64,000 nt of DNA from Aliiroseovarius subalbicans (lineage in GTDB: Bacteria; Pseudomonadota; Alphaproteobacteria; Rhodobacterales; Rhodobacteraceae), in contig NZ_JALBYQ010000001.1 of NCBI RefSeq assembly GCF_022678625.1, forward strand, positions 1,480,439-1,544,438. The letters run 5' to 3'. The translations under genes were made by a program, and so were the position numbers. Below, in pieces: positions 29,105 to 37,693 of this stretch (within the stretch, counting starts at the first letter, position 1; each line of letters begins with the position of its first letter). The notes beneath the pieces were generated by a model. That model did not search any database, was not told where the DNA came from, and was given only the letters and a program-made list of their open reading frames with translations.

Positions 29105-29311
29105 TTACCAGCGATAGAAGGTTGACCGTGGGATGCCGAGTTTGGCCAGTGTCTGGCGGGCTGACAGATGGCTGACAGCAATGCTGTCCTCACCGCGTAG
29201 ACCATCCAAGACGATCCGGATCTTCTCTTCAGATGAATAATGCTTGCGCGTGGCGCGCTTGATATCTTTAACGATCTTCGCGCCAGGGCTCTTCGTTGTC
29301 TTTCTCATCAT
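29105..29311 (-). pseudogene. IS3-family transposase remnant (orfA start fused to orfB piece)
   Basis: The reading frame from 29311 begins with text typical of an IS3 orfA (MMRKTTKSPGAKIVKDIKRA, RKHYSSEEKIRIVLDGLRGE). It then jumps to orfB-type text (ARQTLAKLGIPRSTFYRW) and stops immediately after that. The recognition helix of orfA, the coiled coil and the DDE domain are missing, so there is an internal deletion plus 3' truncation. Upstream, 29360-29395 (ending in gctgacgtcaga) may be part of the old left end. The remnant separates regulator C from the rest of the signalling cluster. Confidence 0.75.
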
Positions 29312-29581
29312 CCACTCCTTGGTGGCTACGATGGGCGGCAAACCCTCTCTTAGTAACTTGACCTATTTGGACCCATAAGCGCTGACGTCAGACACCATGC
29401 ACTCGCTTTCAACTTGGACCATTCAAGTGGGGCTGCCCATCAGCACCAAAAAAGAATTGCCCGGAAATCACCTCTATTCGGCAAGCTTTCGCCCCTCTCC
29501 CGTCATTTTTTTCCGTTTGGATGCACTGATTAGTTTGTGCCCAAGTTTACATAGTTTCATAGAAAAAGTTGGGAATTCGAC

Positions 29582-30673
29582 ATGCGCATACTCGTGATAG
29601 ACGACGACGAAAATATCCTCGCCATTCTTGAGGCTCTTTTAAGCTCATCGGGATGTCATCGAATACAAACTGCTTTGTCCGGCAGTGAGGCGCTGAAGAT
29701 CATGTCGGAAACAGACGAGACATTCGATTGCTTTCTGATTGATATCCAAATGCCAACCGTCGACGGCATCTCTCTCACAAAGCTCATTCGCGAAACACCC
29801 GGTTATGCGCTCCAACCCATCATTATAATCACCGCTATGAGCGGGAAAGAATATGTGGACGAAGCGTTCAACGCCGGTGCGACAAACTACATAACAAAAC
29901 CCTTCAATCTCGAAGACGTTCAAAGAAAACTTCAAAGCGCCCAGCAATCGGCTTCCGAGAAGCAAAGCTTCTTAAACCAGTCATATGTTGAGGGTGAACT
30001 CAAAAAACTGGGTGTGGAGCCAAAGAAAGTCAGACTTGACCGCCCTCTCAGCATTCAAAGCATCGACTCCTCAATCGACTACCGGGAATTTGAAAACTAC
30101 GTTGTGCAAGTGTCCGGGCGGAAGTCTTCTAAACCTGCCGTGTGCGCCGTCCAAATTCAGGAAATCGAAAACCTCTACGACGCAATGAACGCCACCGACT
30201 TCGCCTCACTCATAAGCTGTGTGGGTCAGGCAATTGAGGAGAAACTGGTCAAACGCGGCGGTGGTATTTCGTACCGAGGCAACGGCACGTTTATTTGCAT
30301 CAATGAGAAACCTTTGAGATCCACCATTACTTCCCTGGATAAAGCCGTGAACAAGTGTTTTTCAAGAATAACTGCAAAGTGCAATGGCCCGGTAGTCAGC
30401 ATTGTTGTTGGCGCCCAGGAGACGATTCGGACGCGTTCATCATTCGACGCTCTGGCCTCTTTGTCAGCGGCTGTTGAACTGGTCGAACGGAAAGCTGAAT
30501 CTTTCAGCGAACTTGGGCAAGCGAAGAACTCTCCGGCTTCTCACCCCTGCGCCAAAGAAAAAAGCCAGTTGGAAAGGGGTGCGTATAAAATGCTGCTACA
30601 AGAAACTCTTAGCGATCCAGAGAATGATCCATGGAGCAAGAAATTGGAGCAACGGCAGTTGCGTGCCAGGTAA
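29582..30673 (+). CDS. Response regulator with degenerate GGDEF output domain (C)
   Basis: 363-aa paralog of the proteins at 25124 and 26269. REC domain with DDDE, Asp54 (CFLIDIQMPTVDG), Thr in IITAMSG and Lys in ITKPF. The output half has DYREFENYVVQVSG, CAVQIQEIENLYD and ISYRGNGTFICIN, where GNGTF replaces GGDEF exactly as in copy A. It lies beyond the IS3 remnant and has its own AT-rich leader. Conservation of the altered motif in two copies suggests selection for a new function rather than decay. Confidence 0.85.
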   Translation: MRILVIDDDENILAILEALLSSSGCHRIQTALSGSEALKIMSETDETFDCFLIDIQMPTVDGISLTKLIRETPGYALQPIIIITAMSGKEYVDEAFNAGATNYITKPFNLEDVQRKLQSAQQSASEKQSFLNQSYVEGELKKLGVEPKKVRLDRPLSIQSIDSSIDYREFENYVVQVSGRKSSKPAVCAVQIQEIENLYDAMNATDFASLISCVGQAIEEKLVKRGGGISYRGNGTFICINEKPLRSTITSLDKAVNKCFSRITAKCNGPVVSIVVGAQETIRTRSSFDALASLSAAVELVERKAESFSELGQAKNSPASHPCAKEKSQLERGAYKMLLQETLSDPENDPWSKKLEQRQLRAR

Positions 30674-31059
30674 TTCCCCTCGCATACCCCCTCAACCCCC
30701 CAATCTCTTAAAAAACCCTCTGCGCCTCTTTCTATTCGTTGAACTGATCCCCTAAAACTCCTCCAGAATTGTGTAGAGTTCGTCCAACAAAAGGACGGGC
30801 AAATGAAGGCACGATTGGCGCGGTGATACCTTCCTCGTCCTAGGGATCGAACAGTCAGGCGGCGGCAATTGGTTTTACAGCTTAGCACCTGGAAACATGT
30901 CTGCGAAAACTGGATAAGTATACGTAAGTCCCATTTCTTGTTCCGAGTAGGCTACCAGCAAGACTCCAAGTAAATTCCTCACAAAAACGTGTGGGGTACA
31001 CGTGTGTGGAAGACTTCGCATCATATTTGCTAAAAAGATTTGTTGCCAACCAAATGATA
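30674..31059. other. Intergenic region with possible IS3 left-end fragment
   Basis: 386 bp between regulator C and tRNA-Ser. Around 30774-30816 the text gtccaacaaaaggacgggca followed by ATGAAGGCACGATT resembles the leader and first codons of an IS3-type orfA, but the frame diverges at once. No gene is supported. The remainder is AT-rich and featureless apart from a weak dyad near 30985-31010. Confidence 0.35.
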
Positions 31060-31149
31060 TGGCGGAGGAGGTGGGATTCGAACCCACGGTACGCTTTCAC
31101 GCACGCCGGTTTTCAAGACCGGTGCATTCGACCACTCTGCCACTCCTCC
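31060..31149 (-). tRNA. tRNA-Ser (anticodon UGA)
   Basis: The minus strand reads GGAGGAG...CTCCTCC-G-CCA with CCA encoded. The anticodon loop contains cttgaaa, so the anticodon is TGA (UGA). A long variable arm and the T-loop GTTCGAATC are present. Length 90 nt including CCA, as expected for a class II tRNA. Confidence 0.95.
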
Positions 31150-31336
31150 GGCAGGGCGCAGGGATAGACGTCTTGTTGCGATTCTGAAAGCGGGAAGTCG
31201 CGTGCTGTTTTCTGCCGAAACGCCCCCCTGCCCTTTTCACGCGCCGCTTGGGTCGCTAGACTGCCGCAAAAGCGCACGGAAAAAACGCGCGAATGGGCAG
31301 AAGTGCGACCGGGGGTCGCGGTACAAGGGGCACGTA

Positions 31337-32200
31337 ATGGTTTTCAGGACATCCTGGCATGTGGCGGCGGTATTGAGCGGCGCGGTTCTTCTTTCGGCCT
31401 GCGAGGACGGGCAGATGCCCTCCTTTTTGCAGTCTCGTGACGATGGTGGCGCGCAAAGCACACCGCGCCCAGGTGCTTCGACCCGGGTGGTCGAACGTGA
31501 CGTGGAAGCGCCGGAAGTGTTCCAAATCTCGGAAACCGGCCTGTGGGACGGGCGCCCGTCTCTGGGTGGTGTCTGGGTCGCGCATCCGGATGCAAAAGAC
31601 CCCGAACGCGTCATCATCCGAAATGAAGCCAACGACAAATTCGTCATCGGCGCCCTGTTTCGCCGCGAACGTGCCCAGCCCGGACCGCGCTTTCAGGTTT
31701 CCTCGGACGCCGCCGACGCGCTTGGCATGTTGGCCGGGTCGCCCGCCAACCTGAACGTGACCGCCCTACGCAAGGAAACCGTGCCGCAAGCCCCTGACCC
31801 GTCGGCTGCCCCGACCGAAGATCTGGATGCGCCTGAGGAAATCGAAGCCGCATCGCTGGACGACCCGATTGCTGCCGCTGCTGCGGCGCTGGACAAGGCG
31901 GAAGGCGCCGCACCGGCTGCGACCCCGGCTCCGGTGGCGGCCCCGGCTCCGAAACCGACCAGCACTTTGACCAAGCCGTTCATCCAGATCGGTATCTTCA
32001 GCGTTGAAAGCAACGCGCGCAACACGGCAGAAAGCATGCGCCGCGCGGGCATGGTGCCGACGGTCAAGCCGGGCAATTCTTCTGGCAAAGCTTTCTGGCG
32101 GGTCATCGTCGGCCCAACCACCAGCAGCGCCGAGCGCGCCTCGCTTCTCAAGAAGATCAAGGAGCTTGGCTTCTCCGACGCCTATTTCGTCACCAACTGA
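31337..32200 (+). CDS. SPOR-domain lipoprotein
   Basis: 287-aa probable lipoprotein: SWHVAAVLSGAVLLSAC is a type II signal peptide with the lipobox LSAC. A low-complexity Ala/Pro/Asp region follows (residues ~150-210). The C-terminal SPOR domain (FIQIGIFSVESNARNTAE to AYFVTN) binds denuded peptidoglycan glycan strands at the septum. The ATG at 31337 with aagggg upstream is preferred; the longer frame has no signal sequence. It is followed 28 bp later by a D,D-carboxypeptidase, consistent with a cell-envelope role (RlpA/DamX-like neighbourhood). Confidence 0.85.
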   Translation: MVFRTSWHVAAVLSGAVLLSACEDGQMPSFLQSRDDGGAQSTPRPGASTRVVERDVEAPEVFQISETGLWDGRPSLGGVWVAHPDAKDPERVIIRNEANDKFVIGALFRRERAQPGPRFQVSSDAADALGMLAGSPANLNVTALRKETVPQAPDPSAAPTEDLDAPEEIEAASLDDPIAAAAAALDKAEGAAPAATPAPVAAPAPKPTSTLTKPFIQIGIFSVESNARNTAESMRRAGMVPTVKPGNSSGKAFWRVIVGPTTSSAERASLLKKIKELGFSDAYFVTN

Positions 32201-32228
32201 CCCAAGACCGAAGGACCGCCCCCTGCCC

Positions 32229-33410
32229 ATGCGCCGTTTCGCCCTGATTGCCGCCCTTGCCGCCGCCGCGCTTGCGCTGGCCCTGCCCGCCCGCGCCTTC
32301 GACACGCGCGCTTCATCGGCCTTTGTGCTGGATGTGGCGACCGGAACGGTTCTGTTGGAAAAGCAGGCCGACGTGCCGCTGCCCCCGGCCTCGATGTCCA
32401 AGCTGATGACGGTGAACATGATGTTCGAGGCACTGGCCGATAGCCGGCTGGGGTTGGAAACCCGCCTGGGCGTGTCGTCGCGCGCTGCCGCGATGGGCGG
32501 CTCGACCATGTTCCTGAACACTTCGGACCGGCCCACGGTCGATGAACTGCTTCAGGGCATCATCGTGCAGTCGGGCAATGACGCCTGCGTGGCAGTGGCC
32601 GAGGCGCTTGGTGGCACCGAAGATGCCTTTGCCGCGATGATGACGGAACGCGCTTCCGATCTGGGCATGATGAATTCCAGCTTCGGAAATTCCTCGGGTT
32701 GGCCGCATCCAATGCAACGCATGTCGATGCGCGACCTGGCCCTGCTGGCCAAGCGCCTGATCGTCGAATTTCCGCAATACTACCCGTATTTCAGCCAGAC
32801 CGAGTTCCCCTTCGACGGCCGCGCGCCGGACAATCGGTTCAACCGCAACCCGCTGTTGAAGCTCGGGATCGGTGCGGACGGTCTGAAGACGGGGCACACC
32901 TCCGAGGCCGGGTATGGCCTTGTCGGATCCGCGCTGCAGGGCAAACGCCGCATCGTCTTTGTCATCTCGGGATTGACCAGCGAAAAGGCCCGCGCCGAAG
33001 AGGCCGAGGCGATCGTCAACTGGGCCTTCCGCCAGTTCGCGATGAAAACCGCCGTGAAAGCGGGGGAACGTCTGGCCGAAGCCCCGGTCTGGCTGGGTCA
33101 GGCCGCCAGCGTCGGTCTGGTGGCCCGCGAAGACGTGGACCTTCTGATCCCGGCGCTGCAACGCGACGGGCTGGAGGCGACGATCACCTGGAACGGTCCG
33201 ATCGAGGCGCCGATTGCCGAAGGGCAGGAGCTGGCGCAGATGGTGATCACCCGCAAGGCCCTGCCCGAAGTGACCGTGCCGCTTTACGCCGAAACCGGCG
33301 TGGGTGCCGCCGGGTTCATGCCGCGCTTTCGCGCTGCGGCAACCAAGGTTCTTGGCATGGTTCAGGGCGGCGATGCCCCGGCGCCGGTTCCGATGCCCGT
33401 CACCAACTGA
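32229..33410 (+). CDS. dacA: D-alanyl-D-alanine carboxypeptidase (PBP5/6 type)
   Basis: 393-aa periplasmic serine peptidase that trims the terminal D-Ala from peptidoglycan stems. It has a signal peptide (RRFALIAALAAAALALALPARA). The active-site tetrad is Ser55-Met-Ser-Lys58 (PASMSKLM), the second motif is SGN (VQSGNDAC) and the third is KTG (LKTGHTSE). The C-terminal PBP5-like domain extends to ~370 and a membrane-anchoring helix is not obvious. The ATG at 32229 begins the signal peptide; the track-length frame upstream overlaps the SPOR gene. It is part of the core gene block leading to tmk. Confidence 0.92.
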   Translation: MRRFALIAALAAAALALALPARAFDTRASSAFVLDVATGTVLLEKQADVPLPPASMSKLMTVNMMFEALADSRLGLETRLGVSSRAAAMGGSTMFLNTSDRPTVDELLQGIIVQSGNDACVAVAEALGGTEDAFAAMMTERASDLGMMNSSFGNSSGWPHPMQRMSMRDLALLAKRLIVEFPQYYPYFSQTEFPFDGRAPDNRFNRNPLLKLGIGADGLKTGHTSEAGYGLVGSALQGKRRIVFVISGLTSEKARAEEAEAIVNWAFRQFAMKTAVKAGERLAEAPVWLGQAASVGLVAREDVDLLIPALQRDGLEATITWNGPIEAPIAEGQELAQMVITRKALPEVTVPLYAETGVGAAGFMPRFRAAATKVLGMVQGGDAPAPVPMPVTN

Positions 33411-33411
33411 C

Positions 33412-34032
33412 ATGGCCGGATTGTTCATCACGTTCGAAGGCATTGATGGCTCGGGTAAATCCACCCAGGCCAAAGTGCTGGCCGACACCCTGCGCGATGA
33501 AGGGCATGACGTGATCCTGACCCGCGAACCGGGTGGCAGCCCGGGGGCCGAGGAAATCCGCACCCTGGTGCTGGAAGGCGACCCGGACCGCTGGTCTGCC
33601 CAGACCGAGCTTTTGCTGTTCACCGCCGCACGACGCGATCATCTGGAGCGGTTGATCGACCCGGCTTTGGCGGCTGGCAAGATCGTCATCTGCGACCGCT
33701 TCGCCGACAGTTCGCGCATATATCAGGGCTCACGCTCGGGCGATTTGCGCGCGATGGTCGACGCGCTGCACACCTTGATGATCGGGCGCGAACCGGACCT
33801 GACCTTCGTCATCGACATGGACCCCGACACCGGCCATTCGCGCGCCAAAGGGCGGGGTGGCACCGAGGAACGGTTCGAGGATTTCGGGGCCGGGCTTCAG
33901 GCCCAGATGCGCGAAGGCTTCCTGGACCTCGCGCTTGAATATGCCGACCGTTGCGTCGTTGTGGACGGTGGGCGGGCAATCGAAAGTGTCGCCGCCGATG
34001 TCGCCCAAATTGCCCGGAACCGCCTGGGATGA
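33412..34032 (+). CDS. tmk: Thymidylate kinase
   Basis: 206-aa dTMP kinase. P-loop EGIDGSGKST at residues ~9-18, the DR motif CDRFADSS and the LID region with SRAKGRGGTEERFEDFG. It phosphorylates dTMP to dTDP for DNA synthesis. It begins one base after the dacA stop and ends overlapping holB by 4 nt (ATGA), a gene pairing that is common in bacteria (tmk-holB-tatD). Confidence 0.96.
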   Translation: MAGLFITFEGIDGSGKSTQAKVLADTLRDEGHDVILTREPGGSPGAEEIRTLVLEGDPDRWSAQTELLLFTAARRDHLERLIDPALAAGKIVICDRFADSSRIYQGSRSGDLRAMVDALHTLMIGREPDLTFVIDMDPDTGHSRAKGRGGTEERFEDFGAGLQAQMREGFLDLALEYADRCVVVDGGRAIESVAADVAQIARNRLG

Positions 34033-35156
34033 GCGAAGCTGAACTTCTGCCCGAACCAGACAGGATCGAAGGCGCGCCGCATCCGCGCGAGACCCAAACC
34101 TTGATCGGACAGGCTCCGGCCGAGGCCACGTTTCTGGACGCGTTCAATTCAGGCCGGATGCACCATGCCTGGCTGATCACCGGCCCGCGCGGCGTGGGCA
34201 AGGCGACGCTCGCCTGGCGCATCGCGCGGTTTTTGCTGGCCACGCCCAAGGACGACGGCGGCATGTTCGCGGCCCCCGCCCCCACCAGTCTGGACATACC
34301 CGCCGACCACCCGGTGGCGCGGCGCCTGGCGGTTCTGTCTGACCCCGGCCTCTTCCTGCTGCGCCGCCCCTGGGACGACAAGGCAAAGCGGCTGAAGGCC
34401 GACATCACCGTGGACGAGGCGCGCAAGCTCAAGGGGTTTTTCGCGCTCTCGGCCTCGGACGGCGGGCGTCGGGTGGTGATCATCGATGCGGCGGACAATC
34501 TGAACTCGAACGCCGCCAACGCGATCCTGAAACTGCTGGAGGAACCGCCCGCCGACGCGGTGCTGCTTCTGGTCAGCCACCAACCGTCGCGGCTCTTACC
34601 CACGATCCGCTCGCGCTGTCGCGAATTGCGGCTGTCACCTTTGTCGCCCCCGGATCTGGCCCAGGCGCTGGAAAACGCCGACGCCACGCCGGACGCCAGC
34701 CCCGAAGCACTGGGCGAACTGGCCGCGGGCTCTGTGGGTGAAGCGCTAAGCCTCACGTTGATGGGCGGCCTGAAACTCTATGGCGACATTGTCGGCATCT
34801 TCGCAGGCGCCCCTCGATACGACCGCCCCCGCGCCCTGAAACTGGCCGATGGCGCGGTCGGCAGGGCGAATGCAGAGCGCTTTGCCCTGACCCTGCGCTT
34901 GCTGGACCTGTTTCTGGCCCGCCTGGCGCGTCGGGGCGCAGGATTTGCCCCAGCTCACGATGCCGTTCCGAATGAGGCCGAGGTGCTGGCCCGTCTGTCC
35001 CCCTCCCAACCCGCCGCCCGCGCCTGGGCCACGTTGCAGCAGGAGCTGTCGGCCCGCGCCCAGCACGGCAAGGCGGTCAACCTTGACCCCGCCGCGCTCA
35101 TCCTTGATATGGTTTTCAGGATCAATGAAACGGCGGCGGCGCACGCGGCCCAGTGA
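34029..35156 (+). CDS. holB: DNA polymerase III delta' subunit
   Basis: 375-aa clamp-loader subunit. AAA+ fold with P-loop-like GPRGVGKAT, Walker B-region VIIDAADNLNSNAANAILKLLEEPP (given in parts) and sensor 1 SHQPSRLLPTIRSRC, which includes the SRC motif. The zinc-module Cys residues of the E. coli protein are not evident. It starts in the tmk stop (ATGA) and is followed by tatD 7 bp later. The C-terminal third is variable, as usual. Confidence 0.93.
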   Translation: MSEAELLPEPDRIEGAPHPRETQTLIGQAPAEATFLDAFNSGRMHHAWLITGPRGVGKATLAWRIARFLLATPKDDGGMFAAPAPTSLDIPADHPVARRLAVLSDPGLFLLRRPWDDKAKRLKADITVDEARKLKGFFALSASDGGRRVVIIDAADNLNSNAANAILKLLEEPPADAVLLLVSHQPSRLLPTIRSRCRELRLSPLSPPDLAQALENADATPDASPEALGELAAGSVGEALSLTLMGGLKLYGDIVGIFAGAPRYDRPRALKLADGAVGRANAERFALTLRLLDLFLARLARRGAGFAPAHDAVPNEAEVLARLSPSQPAARAWATLQQELSARAQHGKAVNLDPAALILDMVFRINETAAAHAAQ

Positions 35157-35163
35157 GGCGGTC

Positions 35164-35970
35164 ATGAGCAACGTTCCGGAAATCACCGATAGCCACTGCC
35201 ACCTGGATTTCCCGGACTTCGAGGGGCAGCTGGATCAGATCATCGCAAATGCCGCCGAGGCCGGCGTCACCCGCATGGTCACGATCTGCACCCGCCTGCG
35301 CAACGTGCCGCAAGTCCGCGCCATTGCCGAGGCGCACGACCCCGTCTTCTTCACCGCCGCCACCCACCCGATGAGCGCGGCCGAAGAACCGATGGCGACG
35401 CTCGACGAACTTCTGACCCTGGCCCAGCACCCGAAATTCGTGGGCATTGGCGAAACCGGGCTGGATTACCACTACACCGCTGACAGCGTGGCGGTGCAGC
35501 AAGAAAGTCTGCGCGTCCATATCGCAGCCGCGCGCAACACCGGCCTGCCGTTGATCATTCATTCCCGCGACGCGGATGACGACATGGCGGCCATTCTGGC
35601 CGAGGAACACGCCAAGGGCGCCTTTTCGTGTGTCATGCATTGCTTCAGCTCCGGCGCGGAGTTGGCCAAGGCCGCGCTGGACCTTGGGTTCTACCTGTCG
35701 ATGTCCGGCATCGCCGCCTTCCCGAAATCGCAAGAGCTGCGCGACATCTTCGCCACCGCCCCGATCGACCGCATCCTGGTGGAAACCGACGCGCCTTATC
35801 TGGCGCCACCGCCGCATCGCGGCCGGCGCAACGAACCAGCCTATACCGCCCACACCGCCCGCGTTGGGGCCGGGGTGTTCGGCATGGAGTATGCCGAATT
35901 CGCCGCGCAGACACAGGCGAATTTCGACACGCTGTTTGCCAAGGCTGCGGCCTGGAAGGCGCCCATCTGA
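35164..35970 (+). CDS. tatD: TatD-family metal-dependent deoxyribonuclease
   Basis: 268-aa TIM-barrel hydrolase of the TatD/YcfH family. The metal site shows DSHCHLDF (residues ~9-16), GETGLDYHY with the Glu ligand, HSRDADDD, MHCFSSG and the late ETDAPYLAPPPHRGR. It acts as a 3'-5' exonuclease on DNA, probably in repair or turnover. The gene order tmk-holB-tatD-MBL hydrolase is typical of alphaproteobacteria. Its stop shares a base with the next ATG. Confidence 0.94.
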   Translation: MSNVPEITDSHCHLDFPDFEGQLDQIIANAAEAGVTRMVTICTRLRNVPQVRAIAEAHDPVFFTAATHPMSAAEEPMATLDELLTLAQHPKFVGIGETGLDYHYTADSVAVQQESLRVHIAAARNTGLPLIIHSRDADDDMAAILAEEHAKGAFSCVMHCFSSGAELAKAALDLGFYLSMSGIAAFPKSQELRDIFATAPIDRILVETDAPYLAPPPHRGRRNEPAYTAHTARVGAGVFGMEYAEFAAQTQANFDTLFAKAAAWKAPI

Positions 35971-36767
35971 TGGCGCGGCTGAGCTTCACCATCCTGGGCT
36001 GCGGAAGCTCGGGCGGGGTGCCGCGATTGGGCGGGCATTGGGGCGATTGCGACCCCGAGAACCCGAAAAACCGCCGCACACGCTGTTCGATGCTGGTCAC
36101 GCGCGAAGACGCCGGGGGCACCACACGGGTGCTGATCGACACGTCACCGGACATGCGCCAGCAGCTTTTGGATGCGGGCGTCGGAAATCTGGACGCGGTG
36201 GTCTACACCCACAACCACGCCGACCATGTGCACGGGTTGGACGACCTGCGCATGATCGTGTTCAACCGGCGTGAACGCCTGCCCGTCTGGGCCGATCCGG
36301 CCACCCAGGACGCGCTGTATGCCCGGTTCGGCTATGCCTTCGTGCAACCCGCTGACAGCGCCTACCCCCCTATTCTGGACATGCACACGATTGACGGCGA
36401 TGTGACCATCTCCGGCGCGGGCGGGGCAATCACCCTGATGCCGTTCGAAGTGCGCCACGGCCGGATCGACGCGCTGGGGTTTCGGATTGGCAACCTGGCC
36501 TATCTACCTGACGTGAGCGACATTCCGGGCGACGCCTGGGCCGCCCTTCAGGGGCTTGAGGTCTGGGTGCTGGACGCGCTGCGCCGTGCACCGCACCCGA
36601 CCCACGCGCACCTGGCGCAAGCGCTGGAATGGATCGAAAGATCCGGCGCCAAACGTGGTGTGCTGACCAACATGCACATCGACCTGGACCACGCGACCGT
36701 GGACGCGGAGACCCCCGCCCATATCACCCCGGCCTTTGACGGCATGACCCTGCACCTCGACGCATGA
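35970..36767 (+). CDS. MBL-fold hydrolase (PhnP-like phosphodiesterase group)
   Basis: 265-aa metallo-beta-lactamase-fold protein. The metal-binding signature is THNHADHVHGLDD. GCGSSGGVPRLGG at the N-terminus and the late HPTHAHLAQALEW plus NMHIDLDH complete the two-metal site. Cys residues in CDPENPKNRRTRCSM match the PhnP/lipoate-related subgroup. The substrate is probably a cyclic phosphodiester. It overlaps tatD (TGATG) and the downstream transporter (ATGA), so it belongs to the same operon. Confidence 0.9.
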   Translation: MARLSFTILGCGSSGGVPRLGGHWGDCDPENPKNRRTRCSMLVTREDAGGTTRVLIDTSPDMRQQLLDAGVGNLDAVVYTHNHADHVHGLDDLRMIVFNRRERLPVWADPATQDALYARFGYAFVQPADSAYPPILDMHTIDGDVTISGAGGAITLMPFEVRHGRIDALGFRIGNLAYLPDVSDIPGDAWAALQGLEVWVLDALRRAPHPTHAHLAQALEWIERSGAKRGVLTNMHIDLDHATVDAETPAHITPAFDGMTLHLDA

Positions 36768-37693
36768 GCGCGCTGATCGAGGTCATCTTGCCGGTCTTTC
36801 TGGTGATCGGCTTTGGATACCTCGCCGTCTGGCGCGGGCTGTTTTCCGAAAGCGCCATTGATGGCTTGATGAAATTCACCCAGAACTTCGCCATACCCAC
36901 CCTGCTGTTTCGCGCCATTTCAACGCTGGACCTGGGGCAAAGCTTTGACCCTGCGCTGCTGACCAGTTTCTACACCGGGGCGCTGACCGGGTTCCTTGTG
37001 GCCTTCGCAGGCGCGCGGTTCCTGTTCCACCGCCCCTGGCCCGACAGCGTGGCGATCGGCTTTGGCGGGCTGTTTTCAAACTCGGTCCTTCTGGGGCTGG
37101 CAATCACCGAACGCGCCTATGGCGTCGACGCGCTGGCGTCGAACTTCGTCATCGTCTCGGTCCATGCGCCGTTCTGCTATGTCATCGGCGTCACCGCGAT
37201 GGAATTCGCCCGCGCCGAGGGCAAAGGGCTGGGCGCGACCCTGTTGAGCGTCCTGCGCGCCATGTCGCGCAATGCGCTGGTGATCGGCATCACCGCCGGG
37301 TTCGTGGTGAACTTCTCAGGCCTGGCGATGCCAATGGTGTTCACAGATGCGGTCGACATGATGGCACGCGCCGCCCTGCCCGCCGCGATCTTCGGCCTGG
37401 GCGGCGTTCTGGCCTGTTACCGGCCCGAGGGCGACATGGGCGTGGTTGCCCTGATCTGCCTGGTATCGCTGGTGCTGCATCCGACCATCACCTATGCGCT
37501 TGGCCGCGCATTCACACTGAGCGATGCGCAGCTGCGCTCGGCCGTGCTGACCGCCGCTATGGCGCCGGGGATCAACATCTATGTCTTTGCCAACATGTAC
37601 GGGGTGGCGCGCCGGGTCGCCGCGACGGCGGTTCTGAGCGCCACCGCCCTGTCAATCGGTACGGTCTGGATCTGGCTGTCGATCCTGCCTTAA
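36764..37693 (+). CDS. AEC-family transporter (auxin efflux carrier type)
   Basis: 309-aa integral membrane protein with about ten helices. N-terminal VILPVFLVIGFGYLAVWRG and the LFSNSVLLGLAITERAYG segment are typical of AEC permeases. C-terminal AAMAPGINIYVFANMYGVA matches the family. It exports or imports small organic acids (malonate, malate or similar), but the substrate cannot be told. It is the last gene of the tmk operon and converges on the XRE regulator with a 4-nt overlap of the two stops. Confidence 0.88.
   Translation: MSALIEVILPVFLVIGFGYLAVWRGLFSESAIDGLMKFTQNFAIPTLLFRAISTLDLGQSFDPALLTSFYTGALTGFLVAFAGARFLFHRPWPDSVAIGFGGLFSNSVLLGLAITERAYGVDALASNFVIVSVHAPFCYVIGVTAMEFARAEGKGLGATLLSVLRAMSRNALVIGITAGFVVNFSGLAMPMVFTDAVDMMARAALPAAIFGLGGVLACYRPEGDMGVVALICLVSLVLHPTITYALGRAFTLSDAQLRSAVLTAAMAPGINIYVFANMYGVARRVAATAVLSATALSIGTVWIWLSILP

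Noticed and set aside
28749..29117. 122-codon plus-strand frame between the small ORFs and the IS3 remnant
   Set aside because: No ribosome site, Cys/Pro/Arg-rich translation and runs into the transposase remnant; no recognisable family.
32004..32228. Upstream extension of the carboxypeptidase frame
   Set aside because: It overlaps the SPOR gene and lacks a signal peptide; the real start is 32229.
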